DNA of 25,212 nucleotides from JBDLSO01 sp039799445 (lineage in GTDB: Bacteria > Patescibacteriota > Minisyncoccia > Phycocordibacterales > UBA5272), in the NCBI GenBank assembly GCA_039799445.1, contig JBDLSO010000002.1, positions 1 through 25,212 of the forward strand. The letters are read 5' to 3'. This document shows, piece after piece, positions 1 to 6,451 of the stretch (position 1 is its first letter; every line of letters begins with the position of its first letter). Below the pieces are notes generated by a model, which saw nothing but the letters and a program-made list of their open reading frames with translations, searched no databases and was not told the DNA's origin. The position numbers and the translations under genes are program-made.

Positions 1-1
1 G

Positions 2-88
2 ACTAGAATCTCACATCTACAAAATTATTTCTGCAGTCTGTTACAAGAAATGTACTTACGACCAAATATATACTTCACAAAAAAATAA
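2..88 (+). CDS. 3' end of a + strand gene cut by the window edge
   Basis: One frame is open from the left edge to a TAA at 86-88, giving 28 residues that end NIYFTKK. The stop lies two bases before a strong hairpin terminator, which is how a real gene end looks here. The fragment is too short to assign a family. It converges on the SOUL gene. Seen: open frame plus terminator. Inferred: that it is translated. Confidence 0.5.
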   Translation, partial: TRISHLQNYFCSLLQEMYLRPNIYFTKK

Positions 89-89
89 C

Positions 90-122
90 CAACCAAAAGA
101 GCGCTATGCGCTCTTTTGGTTG
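90..122. terminator. Bidirectional hairpin terminator
   Basis: A perfect 15-bp stem (90-104 with 108-122) encloses a TAT loop. An A run lies on the left and a T-rich stretch on the right, so it can stop transcription from both sides, between the partial + strand gene and the convergent SOUL gene. Confidence 0.85.
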
Positions 123-146
123 TATTTCCTCTGCTTTGTTCCCTCT

Positions 147-710
147 TTATCTGACTTCGATAAGTACTTCGTTACGAGTCATCCATGGTGGTGTCCATGG
201 TGCATTATAGCTAGCGTATTCTGGTTGCCCAATCATTGATATAGTTTCTTTGAATAACACATCAAGGAGTTCTTGCTTCTTTGATTCGACACGGGTATCT
301 GTACCCACCCATCCGAATCGCATCACAGCCATTTTCTTTTCAGGAATGAGACTGATATGTACTCTCGGATCTTTTGGAATTGGAAGTGTTTCCATGGTGT
401 AGAAAGCTGGCATACCAAAGGTAATTGTGTGTAGCTTTCCATCAAGAGTAGTTGTGACTGGTGTCGTCATTGCGATTAATTCAGAAGCACCAATATGCTC
501 GGTTACTGGTATGGTCATAGCGATACCTTGTTTTGTCGTATTTGCACCAAATATATACTTTGCTAAAATACCAAATCCTTGACTAAGTGCTTTCTGATAC
601 GTCCCCTCAACGACAGTCTGAGCTACTATATGCGCTGCGTACAAACGAATCTCATAGTCTTTCTCGGTATGCACAACAATGTATAGCCTTTGTTCAGTTT
701 GTGATGACAT
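147..710 (-). CDS. SOUL haem-binding family protein (cytoplasmic form)
   Basis: This 187-aa protein belongs to the SOUL/HBP family (PF04832). Family hallmarks are visible: a start region with YEIRLY, then two AMTxPV segments (AMTIPVTEH and AMTTPVTTT, about residues 62-86), and the C-terminal R-N-E-V-L-I-E-V signature. Members bind haem or related tetrapyrroles, but the bacterial role is poorly defined. No signal peptide is seen, unlike the second SOUL copy at 6452-7084. It is the last gene of the DUF378 - FAS1 - SOUL operon, 18 bases after FAS1. ATG at 710 is preceded by ATAT and has no Shine-Dalgarno sequence. In other bacteria SOUL genes often sit near photolyase genes (from memory), which fits the operon at 3714-6446. 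Confidence 0.9.
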   Translation of the reverse strand: MSSQTEQRLYIVVHTEKDYEIRLYAAHIVAQTVVEGTYQKALSQGFGILAKYIFGANTTKQGIAMTIPVTEHIGASELIAMTTPVTTTLDGKLHTITFGMPAFYTMETLPIPKDPRVHISLIPEKKMAVMRFGWVGTDTRVESKKQELLDVLFKETISMIGQPEYASYNAPWTPPWMTRNEVLIEVR

Positions 711-728
711 ATATGTATCGTAATACTA

Positions 729-1127
729 TTATGGCATCAACACTCTGTCTATAGAGTGAATTACTCCGTTTGAACAGCTAATGTCTGTATCTATCACTCT
801 GGCGTTGTTGAGTATCACTCCGTCATGTGTATCGATTTTGATTTTTGAACCTTGTACTGTTTTGACTTCCGTCATAGTGGCAATATCTTTTGCTGCTATT
901 TCATCTGCAATCACATGGTATGTGAGTACTGAGGTTAATTTGGTTTTATCTGCCAAGAGTGCTGCCAAAGCTTCTGCGGGAACTTTGGCAAATGCAGCAT
1001 TGGTAGGAGCAAAAACTGTAAATGGTCCGGCTCCTGAAAGTGTATCTACTAAACCTGCTGCTTTGACAGCGGTAACAAGTGTTGAGAAGCTAGGATTACT
1101 AGCTGCTATTTCGATTATGTTTTTCAT
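729..1127 (-). CDS. Single-domain fasciclin (FAS1) protein
   Basis: This 132-aa protein is one complete FAS1/BIgH3 domain (PF02469). It has the H1 box GPFTVFAPTNAAFAKVP at about residues 34-50, the YHVI segment near 70, and the H2-like end NGVIHSIDRVLMP. FAS1 domains mediate adhesion or ligand binding. Most bacterial ones are secreted, but here no signal peptide precedes the domain, so its location is unclear. It lies between DUF378 (51 bases upstream) and SOUL (18 bases downstream) and is probably co-transcribed with both. A perfect hairpin sits in the upstream gap. The start has no Shine-Dalgarno sequence; ATAT directly precedes the ATG. Confidence 0.92.
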   Translation of the reverse strand: MKNIIEIAASNPSFSTLVTAVKAAGLVDTLSGAGPFTVFAPTNAAFAKVPAEALAALLADKTKLTSVLTYHVIADEIAAKDIATMTEVKTVQGSKIKIDTHDGVILNNARVIDTDISCSNGVIHSIDRVLMP

Positions 1128-1141
1128 ATATGTTGTGGGGT

Positions 1142-1168
1142 GTCTACTACTGTCAAACAGTAGTAGAC
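1142..1168. other. Perfect 12-bp hairpin between DUF378 and FAS1
   Basis: GTCTACTACTGT (1142-1153) pairs with ACAGTAGTAGAC (1157-1168) around a 3-base loop. No T run follows on either strand, so it does not look like a classic terminator. In the DUF378-FAS1 mRNA it would lie 15 bases before the FAS1 start and could act as an RNA stabiliser or processing site. That role is inference. Confidence 0.6.
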
Positions 1169-1178
1169 TAAATAGTAA

Positions 1179-1382
1179 TTATTGTGTTTTTATTGAGAGT
1201 AGATATATCACATAGAGTGCTGATGCTCCGACAATACCGTAGACTACCCGCGTCAAATAAGTCATTTCGCCGAAAAGTATTTGCACCAAGTCAATATTGA
1301 ATATTGCAATCGCTCCCCAATTGATACCACCGATAATAAGTAACACCAACGCAACCCAATCGAATGAGTTTAGATTTTTCAT
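1179..1382 (-). CDS. DUF378 family small membrane protein
   Basis: This 67-aa protein matches DUF378 (PF04070): LLIIGGINWGAIAIF followed by a second hydrophobic segment (VVYGIVGASALYVIYLL). It should span the membrane twice; function is unknown. The start at 1382 (MKNLNSF) is chosen because the family begins there. A longer reading from 1445 would place extra residues inside the conserved leader repeat. It heads the operon with FAS1 and SOUL. Its promoter region is one of three copies of a ~200-bp repeat, and a 6-codon leader ORF (1379-1399) overlaps its start by an ATGA. Confidence 0.88.
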   Translation of the reverse strand: MKNLNSFDWVALVLLIIGGINWGAIAIFNIDLVQILFGEMTYLTRVVYGIVGASALYVIYLLSIKTQ

Positions 1383-1399
1383 ATTGTTTTTTTGATCAT
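1379..1399 (-). other. Vestigial start / mini leader ORF MIKKTI
   Basis: On the minus strand ATG ATC AAA AAA ACA ATA TGA reads MIKKTI-stop, and its TGA overlaps the DUF378 ATG. Its first codons match the real start of the gene at 8760 (MIKKIS), which has the same leader repeat. This suggests that the repeat was copied together with the first codons of a donor gene. It might still couple translation to DUF378, but that is untested. Confidence 0.55.
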
Positions 1400-1593
1400 A
1401 TGTAGATATGAATGAGAATAAAAGAACCCAGACCAAACAATACAATATTTGAGAACTATATGCCTATACTAAAATACTGTATAGCAACTCGGTTTCCTAA
1501 ATCAATTGTTTTAAATAGATTTTGATGCGACGCCCGCTTACTGTAAGTCTACATATGGATAGTACAAAGTACTAATGTATAAAGTGGATAACT
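1383..1593 (-). promoter_or_regulatory. Promoter/leader repeat, copy A
   Basis: Minus-strand copy of a ~200-bp element also found at 7788-7989 and 8557-8759. It contains box 1 AAGCGGGCGTCGCATCA (1523-1539), box 2 (1465-1503, beginning GATTTAGGAAACCGAGTTGC and ending TTTTAGTATA), an upstream AGTTATCC motif near 1586-1593, and a partly conserved AT-rich 5' UTR. The spacer between the boxes is 19 bases here and 26 in the other copies. The -10-like TAGTATA at the end of box 2 suggests transcription into DUF378. Confidence 0.85.
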
Positions 1594-1651
1594 TTTTTGA
1601 TAACTTTGCCCACTCGGCACTTACTAACATGTAAACGCTTACCTGTACAGG

Positions 1652-2008
1652 TTATTTCTCTGATTTAATCTCTCGTATTCTCTCTTTTAGAAGTTGTACA
1701 ACGAGCTTCTTGGGAAGCCTTTTACCGTACGGAATACGTACACAGCCCTTTGATGTGGAAAATCCTTGTAATTCTGTCTGAAGTGTTGCGATAGGACCTG
1801 GTGTTGGGTATATTCCAAGATGCCCTTTCATTGCAGCAAAATATAAAAGTGGCTTTCCTTTGTACAGATACGCAGGCATACTGTACGCTATTTTTTCTTC
1901 TACAGAAGGAATAGTACTTATGATTATCTCCCTCATCTCAAGCAATATCTGTTGCTTTTCCTTATCTGCTTTTTGTATATATTCGTCTACATTTGCATAA
2001 GTATTCAT
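1652..2008 (-). CDS. DUF1801 family protein
   Basis: This 118-aa protein belongs to DUF1801 (PF08818), a fold related to iron-chaperone/frataxin-like proteins. Signature pieces are EKIAYSMPAYLYKGKPLLYF and the GHLGIYPTP strand, followed by SKGCVRIPYGKRLP. The true function is not established. The start at 2008 (MNTYANVDEY) is chosen because its ATG overlaps the TGA of the upstream gene (ATGA), a translational-coupling arrangement. It is the last gene of a four-gene operon (VOC, SRPBCC, DUF1801, DUF1801). Two divergent DUF1801 proteins side by side may act on related ligands, which is speculation. Confidence 0.88.
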   Translation of the reverse strand: MNTYANVDEYIQKADKEKQQILLEMREIIISTIPSVEEKIAYSMPAYLYKGKPLLYFAAMKGHLGIYPTPGPIATLQTELQGFSTSKGCVRIPYGKRLPKKLVVQLLKERIREIKSEK

Positions 2009-2394
2009 ATATTGAGTCGTATTAATACACCTTTCATTTTGACTATGTTTTTGTAATCCCACTGTATTGTTTTGGCTTTTTGTAACCATCTTTTCAAATG
2101 AGTTAGCCTGACATCGTGTCTATCTGTATACCGTATTTCGGCTGCTTTGAATTTGCCTAATGGTATTAATTCTTTTTCTTCAAAACTCTGCCCACTAAAG
2201 AACATGAGTGAGACTGTATCATTCTTACGAACAGAATAAGAGACGACTGGATTGCCGCCAATAAACCAAACTGGACTACCATGCCATATTTGAGACTCAC
2301 TCTTTTTCAGATATATCTGTATATGTTGTTCTAGAAATTCGCAGATTTCTCTTGGTCTTGCTTTCTGTGCTATGTTATATTCAGAAATTGTCAT
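2005..2394 (-). CDS. DUF1801-like protein, divergent paralogue
   Basis: This 129-aa protein resembles the second DUF1801 type. It has an N-terminal helix region (EICEFLEQHI), then WHGSPVWFIGGNPVVSY and VSLMFFSGQSF, which line up with the W-G-x-P-x-W and LxFF-G segments of the family. A basic C-terminal tail follows (about residues 95-129). The start is only four bases after the SRPBCC stop, and its own stop overlaps the next ATG. No Shine-Dalgarno sequence is seen. The family is fairly sure; the function is unknown. Confidence 0.8.
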   Translation of the reverse strand: MTISEYNIAQKARPREICEFLEQHIQIYLKKSESQIWHGSPVWFIGGNPVVSYSVRKNDTVSLMFFSGQSFEEKELIPLGKFKAAEIRYTDRHDVRLTHLKRWLQKAKTIQWDYKNIVKMKGVLIRLNI

Positions 2395-2398
2395 AGCT

Positions 2399-2842
2399 CT
2401 ATTTTCGTATCTTATGCGTTTCTACATATTTTTTGAAGTTTTCAAGTATTGCCTGCCATCCGGCTTTTTGCATTTCTATTGGATTCTGATTTTCTGAATC
2501 AAAGACTACTACAACTTGCGTAGTATTCTCACCAAGGGCTTTGAATGTTATTTCACACTCACGTCCTATTTCTTCGTCTGGCGCTTTGTCCATTGTGTAT
2601 GAAATTTTTTGTAAGTGATCAACTTCGGTATATATCCCAGTAAAATCAAAACCAAAACTTTTGTCTTTTGCTTGCATTCTAGTTACAAATCTCCCACCAG
2701 CGCGCAAATCGTTCTCTGCATAAGGACATTCCCAGGTTTCACTTGCGAAAGCCCACCCTTTGATACTCTCTGGGTTTGTATACTGATTCCAAACTTCTTC
2801 GAGCTCTGCATTCAATGTAATTTCTGTTGTAATTTTTTCCAT
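2399..2842 (-). CDS. SRPBCC / AHSA1-like protein
   Basis: This 147-aa protein has the START-like fold of the SRPBCC superfamily, AHSA1 group (PF08327). Typical pieces are ITLNAELEEVWNQYTNPE at the start, LRAGGRFVTRMQ, FDFTGIYTEV, and the final helix GWQAILENFKKYVE. Such proteins bind hydrophobic ligands in a deep cavity, and many are stress-linked or uncharacterised. The start at 2842 (MEKITTE) is used because it begins the domain and lies four bases after the upstream VOC stop. The longer reading from 2881 would overlap that gene by 35 bases. AHSA1, VOC and DUF1801 genes are often neighbours in bacteria. Confidence 0.88.
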   Translation of the reverse strand: MEKITTEITLNAELEEVWNQYTNPESIKGWAFASETWECPYAENDLRAGGRFVTRMQAKDKSFGFDFTGIYTEVDHLQKISYTMDKAPDEEIGRECEITFKALGENTTQVVVVFDSENQNPIEMQKAGWQAILENFKKYVETHKIRK

Positions 2843-2846
2843 ATAC

Positions 2847-3287
2847 TTATTTTTGCGTATTATAACTGGTGTCAAAATCAATCATCCACTCAACGCCGTA
2901 CATATCTCTCAGCATTCCAAAATATGATCCCCACGGACTATCCCCAATCGGCATTTCGGGAATAACTCCTTCTGAAAGACCTCTAAATATATCGTCGGCT
3001 TCTTTCTTACTTTGGCAGCGTATATATATTTTACTTCTATTTTCACTCAAATTGTGCGTCCCTAGATACGAAGGAGTATCACTTCCCATCAGAAAACTAT
3101 CTGCACCAATAGAAAGTGAAATGTGCATAATATTGTCAGCTTCTATTTCAGCATTTGGGTTGGGTATATCTGGAAAATCTTTAAAACGAGTGAGGGTGCT
3201 AAATTCACCCCCAAAAATAGACTTATAGAACATAAAAGCTTCTTCACAATTTCCATTAAAATGTATAAGGGGGTATATAGTTGCCAT
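2847..3287 (-). CDS. VOC family PhnB-like protein
   Basis: This 146-aa protein is a PhnB-type member of the vicinal oxygen chelate superfamily. It opens with YPLIHFNGNCEEAFMFYKSI, has MHISLSIGADSFLMGSD in the middle, and ends with SYFGMLRDMYGVEWMI. Related proteins include glyoxalase-like and 3-demethylubiquinone-methyltransferase-like proteins; the substrate is unknown. It is the first gene of the operon that continues through SRPBCC and two DUF1801 genes. A TATACT box (3293-3298) lies five bases before the ATG, so the mRNA is predicted to be leaderless. Confidence 0.9.
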   Translation of the reverse strand: MATIYPLIHFNGNCEEAFMFYKSIFGGEFSTLTRFKDFPDIPNPNAEIEADNIMHISLSIGADSFLMGSDTPSYLGTHNLSENRSKIYIRCQSKKEADDIFRGLSEGVIPEMPIGDSPWGSYFGMLRDMYGVEWMIDFDTSYNTQK

Positions 3288-3292
3288 ACTTT

Positions 3293-3298
3293 AGTATA
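3293..3298 (-). promoter_or_regulatory. -10 box, predicted leaderless promoter of the VOC operon
   Basis: TATACT on the minus strand with only five bases before the ATG at 3287. No Shine-Dalgarno sequence fits in between. Confidence 0.6.
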
Positions 3299-3362
3299 TT
3301 AATTACTCATATATATATTATATCATTTGAGTAAGCTATAGTTTACATAGATATCCCCCTTT

Positions 3363-3650
3363 TTATCTCGCTTCAAAATACTTTCTCGCACTTGGTCGCC
3401 TGTGCGGACACCCCGGCCAACAACAAGGACGCCGCTTCCCAGCAAGTATGTCCGATTTCAATCGCACCAAATGTTCTTTTCTTGTTTCTTCTTTTTTTAC
3501 AATAGTTACCCAACAAATCCACTCATTATGTGCAAGTGGTGTAAGAGTGTTCCAAAGTGCTGCTAGACTGGTATCGCTATCGAGTAACTGCTGTATATCT
3601 GTTGGAATACTGTGAAGTGGTTTTGAATCAGTTTTAGTCGTTTTTTTCAT
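3363..3650 (-). CDS. YdeI/OmpD-associated (OmdA-like) small protein
   Basis: This 95-aa protein resembles the bacteriocin-protection/YdeI family (OmdA, PF13376): PTDIQQLLDSDTSLAALWNT, then H-N-E-W-I-C-W-V, and KKEETRKEHLVRLKSDILAG. The C-terminus carries a Cys-rich RRPCCWPGCPHR segment seen in a subgroup of such proteins (from memory), possibly a metal site. Function is uncertain. It is a single gene; a TAAAAT box (3657-3662) sits exactly six bases before the ATG, predicting a leaderless mRNA. It is divergent from the photolyase operon, with 63 bases between the starts. Confidence 0.75.
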   Translation of the reverse strand: MKKTTKTDSKPLHSIPTDIQQLLDSDTSLAALWNTLTPLAHNEWICWVTIVKKEETRKEHLVRLKSDILAGKRRPCCWPGCPHRRPSARKYFEAR

Positions 3651-3656
3651 ATAGCT

Positions 3657-3662
3657 ATTTTA
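3657..3662 (-). promoter_or_regulatory. -10 box of the YdeI-like gene
   Basis: TAAAAT on the minus strand, six bases (AGCTAT) before the ATG at 3650. It follows the same spacing rule as the TATACT boxes in this window. Confidence 0.5.
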
Positions 3663-3701
3663 GCAGACTACTCTGATTTCTGATACACCCAGAGAAAATG
3701 A

Positions 3702-3707
3702 TATACT
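3702..3707 (+). promoter_or_regulatory. -10 box, leaderless promoter of the photolyase operon
   Basis: TATACT followed by GAACAC and the ATG at 3714. Nearly the same 15-base string (TATACTGAATACATG) starts the gene at 10079. No good -35 is seen. Confidence 0.7.
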
Positions 3708-3713
3708 GAACAC

Positions 3714-4820
3714 ATGGACTTCCCAACTGATGTTCTAAGTATAGAAAAAAGAATAACCCGTATTGACCCAATTGCCTATGCTCGAAATAGGAACTTTCTA
3801 AATGGAAGTGTCACTCATTTGTCACCGTATATTACACACGGTTATGTGTCACTCCCAGAACTGCGTGACAGAGTGCTGCAAAAATATACCAAAAAAGAAT
3901 CGTATATATTTATATTTGAACTAGCTTGGCGAGAATTTTTCCAGCGTGTCTGGGAACAAGAGGGTGATGCAATATTTTACTCACTCAAACATACTCAAGA
4001 AAATGTGCTCTATACAACTGGGTTACCTACCGCATACGTGCAGAAGAAGACAACAATACACGCACTCGACACAGCACTTTTTGAGCTAGAAAAATATGGA
4101 TATATACATAATCATGCACGTATGTGGTTGGCTATGCTCGTATGTACTGTCGCAAAAACAGATTGGTACGAGGGTGCGCGACATATGTATTATCATTTAC
4201 TTGATGGTGATAGAGCGTCTAATTCCCTCTCGTGGCAATGGGTTGCAGGTACATTCTCATCGAAACCATATATTGCTAACCAAGAAATGATCAACAAATT
4301 TGCAAATACAAAACAGACAAATACATACTTGGATACTACTGTTGAGATACTTCGAGAACGAAGTGTGCCACAAATACTGACAGAACACAGTTCTTTTGAA
4401 TTGGTATTTGACGATTCAATGCTTCTTTCAGAAAGCATGCAACTTTCAGATATAACTCAGAAAGAAATCTGGGTATACAGTATGTGGACACTTGATCCGA
4501 AATGGGCTCCTACTACAAATACTAATATTCATAAAATACTCTTTATTGATAGCGAAGATTTAGCACTTTTCCCAATGAGCCCTATGCGAATAGAATTCAT
4601 ACTATCCCTATCTCGAAATATTCAAGATCTCAAAATATACTATGGTACTCGTGAAGAGTTTTTCTCGAGATGTACAGATAGTCTGCTATATCGTAAACAT
4701 CATGCCGCGCTGATTGATTGGCCTGGAACAGTGAGTGAGCCTGAATACTTATTCTCAGGGGTGAATACTATATCTGGTAGTTTTATGTCGTTTTGGAAAA
4801 AGTGTGAAAAGTTTTTATAA
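3714..4820 (+). CDS. FAD-binding photolyase/cryptochrome-like protein with C-terminal Rossmann-like part
   Basis: This 368-aa protein starts directly with the photolyase FAD-binding helical domain (PF03441). Residues 17-45 hold RNRNFLNGSVTHLSPYITHG and residues 163-192 hold DGDRASNSLSWQWVAGTFSS, the flavin-pocket signature, followed by KPYIANQEMINKF. The usual N-terminal alpha/beta antenna domain is absent at the front. Instead, residues about 250-345 (IHKILFIDSEDLALFPMSP, then RIEFILSLSRNIQDLKIYYG) resemble a photolyase N-terminal Rossmann segment placed after the FAD domain. Similar proteins occur in Bacteroidetes beside DUF2256 and PhrB-like genes (from memory). It leads a three-gene operon. 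Photorepair or light sensing is likely, but the substrate is not known. ATG at 3714 fits the TATACT-6-ATG rule. Confidence 0.9.
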   Translation: MDFPTDVLSIEKRITRIDPIAYARNRNFLNGSVTHLSPYITHGYVSLPELRDRVLQKYTKKESYIFIFELAWREFFQRVWEQEGDAIFYSLKHTQENVLYTTGLPTAYVQKKTTIHALDTALFELEKYGYIHNHARMWLAMLVCTVAKTDWYEGARHMYYHLLDGDRASNSLSWQWVAGTFSSKPYIANQEMINKFANTKQTNTYLDTTVEILRERSVPQILTEHSSFELVFDDSMLLSESMQLSDITQKEIWVYSMWTLDPKWAPTTNTNIHKILFIDSEDLALFPMSPMRIEFILSLSRNIQDLKIYYGTREEFFSRCTDSLLYRKHHAALIDWPGTVSEPEYLFSGVNTISGSFMSFWKKCEKFL

Positions 4821-4824
4821 AGAT

Positions 4825-4971
4825 ATGCCAAATGGAAAAGTTCACAGACAAATAAAAATATGCCCAAGTTGCCAAAGACCTTTTACCAATCGCAAACGTT
4901 GGGAAAGTCGTGGTATTTGGAATGAGATTGTATATTGTAGTGATAGATGCCGAAAAGCAAAAAAAATATGA
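4825..4971 (+). CDS. DUF2256 zinc-ribbon protein
   Basis: This 48-aa gene is below usual ORF cut-offs. It has the DUF2256 pattern (PF10013): a short N-terminus, C-P-S-C at residues 13-16, R-P-F-x-N-R-K-R-W-E, then Y-C-S-D-R-C-R-K, i.e. a CxxC...CxxxC likely zinc site. It lies four bases after the photolyase stop, and its TGA overlaps the next ATG (ATGA). DUF2256 is repeatedly found beside photolyase/cryptochrome genes in other bacteria (established by neighbourhood, not function). The role here is probably accessory to one of the two flavoproteins. Confidence 0.92.
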   Translation: MPNGKVHRQIKICPSCQRPFTNRKRWESRGIWNEIVYCSDRCRKAKKI

Positions 4972-6446
4972 AAAAAGCTGTACTCATATACCCCAATCAA
5001 CTATTTGAAGAACATCCATTGCTCAGTGAACGTAGTACTGTTTTTCTTGTTGAGGAACCGCTACTATTTACTCAGTATAAATTTCACAAACAAAAAATAC
5101 TTTTCCATAGAGCAAGTATGCAGGCATATCGAGATATGCTTTTGAAACAAGGGCATACGATCGTGTATATAGAATCAAAAGATATACAGAAAACAGAAGA
5201 TATTGCTTTGATTTTACAAAAGCATCATATTACTGAAATATCAGTATGTGATGTTGTTGATGATTGGTTATACAAAAAATTGACAAAAAGTTGTAGTGAG
5301 CATTCTATTGCATATACTATAGTCGATACACCACTTTTTCTAACTGACAGAAAATCACTTGATAGTTTCTTTCTGCCTCTGTTGTCTGCAAATAAAAAGC
5401 TCTTGATGCGGACATTTTATGAATGGCAGAGAAAGCGACTACATATACTTATGGATGGCAATAAACCAATTGGTAATCAGTGGTCATTTGATAGTGAGAA
5501 TCGTAAGAAAATTCCTAAGGGTATGGAACTACCCGAGCCACCTAGACCAAGTACGCATCCGTATATAGGTGATGCACGAGAGTATGTTGAAATGAATTTC
5601 ACAAATAATTATGGTACAGACGAATCCTTCTTTTATCCTGTGACGCACCTTGAAGCAAAAGAATGGCTCGTAGATTTTTTGAAGTACAAACTTAGTGAGT
5701 TTGGACCGTACGAAGATGCGATGACTACTCATAGTTCATTTCTTTTTCATAGTGTTTTGTCTCCACTTCTCAATACTGGATTACTCACTCCTGCATATGT
5801 CATACAAGAAACAATGATATACGCAGAAAAAAATACCGTACCACTTCCCTCACTTGAAGGATTTATACGACAAATTATTGGTTGGCGAGAATATATACGA
5901 GCGGTGTATGTATATCTCGGTGGTAAAGAGCGTACTTTGAACTATTTCAAAGCAACGTCAACTATACCTGAATCTTTTTGGACTGCAGATACAGGTATCG
6001 CACCAGTAGATGATATTATCAAGTCAACACTGAAATATGCATATGCTCATCATATACCGCGTCTAATGGTGATGGGAAATTTTATGAATCTATGTGGTTT
6101 CAAACCAAATGAAGTATATAAATGGTTTATGGAACTGTATATCGATGCCTACGATTGGGTTATGGTGCCAAATGTATACAGCATGGCACTCTATGCTGAT
6201 GGTGGACTAATAACCACCAAACCGTATATATCTGGTAGTAATTACATTATCAAGATGAGCAATTATACAAAAGGTGTCTGGGTAGATATTTGGGATAGCT
6301 TGTTCTGGTATTTTGTCGAGACTCATTTTGAAAAACTTTCTGGCGAAGGCAGACTTGGATTTATTGGTATTACTTATTTGAAAATGTCAGAAGAGAAAAA
6401 GTCTGAACACAGGCTACGAGCAAAGAAATACTTGAATACTTTATAA
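4968..6446 (+). CDS. PhrB-family cryptochrome/photolyase lacking Fe-S cysteines
   Basis: This 492-aa protein belongs to the deoxyribodipyrimidine photolyase-related/PhrB family. Residues 1-130 form the alpha/beta antenna-like domain (MKKAVLIYPNQLFEEH). Later come EGFIRQIIGWREYIRAVY (297-314), YAHHIPRLMVMGNFMNLCG (359-377), and DAYDWVMVPNVYSMALYADG (393-412), then GGLITTKPYISGSNYI. In classic FeS-BCP members a CxxC...CPF loop follows SNY and a fourth Cys precedes the YAHHI helix. Here SNY (431-433) is followed by TKGVWVDIWDSLFW, with no cysteines and a shortened loop, so no 4Fe-4S cluster is expected. The start at 4968 is fixed by the ATGA overlap with DUF2256. Likely FAD-binding photorepair or photoreceptor protein; the lesion type is unknown. 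Confidence 0.92.
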   Translation: MKKAVLIYPNQLFEEHPLLSERSTVFLVEEPLLFTQYKFHKQKILFHRASMQAYRDMLLKQGHTIVYIESKDIQKTEDIALILQKHHITEISVCDVVDDWLYKKLTKSCSEHSIAYTIVDTPLFLTDRKSLDSFFLPLLSANKKLLMRTFYEWQRKRLHILMDGNKPIGNQWSFDSENRKKIPKGMELPEPPRPSTHPYIGDAREYVEMNFTNNYGTDESFFYPVTHLEAKEWLVDFLKYKLSEFGPYEDAMTTHSSFLFHSVLSPLLNTGLLTPAYVIQETMIYAEKNTVPLPSLEGFIRQIIGWREYIRAVYVYLGGKERTLNYFKATSTIPESFWTADTGIAPVDDIIKSTLKYAYAHHIPRLMVMGNFMNLCGFKPNEVYKWFMELYIDAYDWVMVPNVYSMALYADGGLITTKPYISGSNYIIKMSNYTKGVWVDIWDSLFWYFVETHFEKLSGEGRLGFIGITYLKMSEEKKSEHRLRAKKYLNTL

Positions 6447-6451
6447 AGAAG

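Noticed and set aside
781..1215. Long + strand open frame opposite FAS1
   Set aside because: Low-complexity Ala/Ser/Thr translation and complete overlap with the well-supported FAS1 gene; an antisense shadow.
1580..1605. TTATCCAC-like DnaA box hinting at an origin
   Set aside because: It is part of the leader repeat, only single partial boxes are present, and there is no dnaA/dnaN context.
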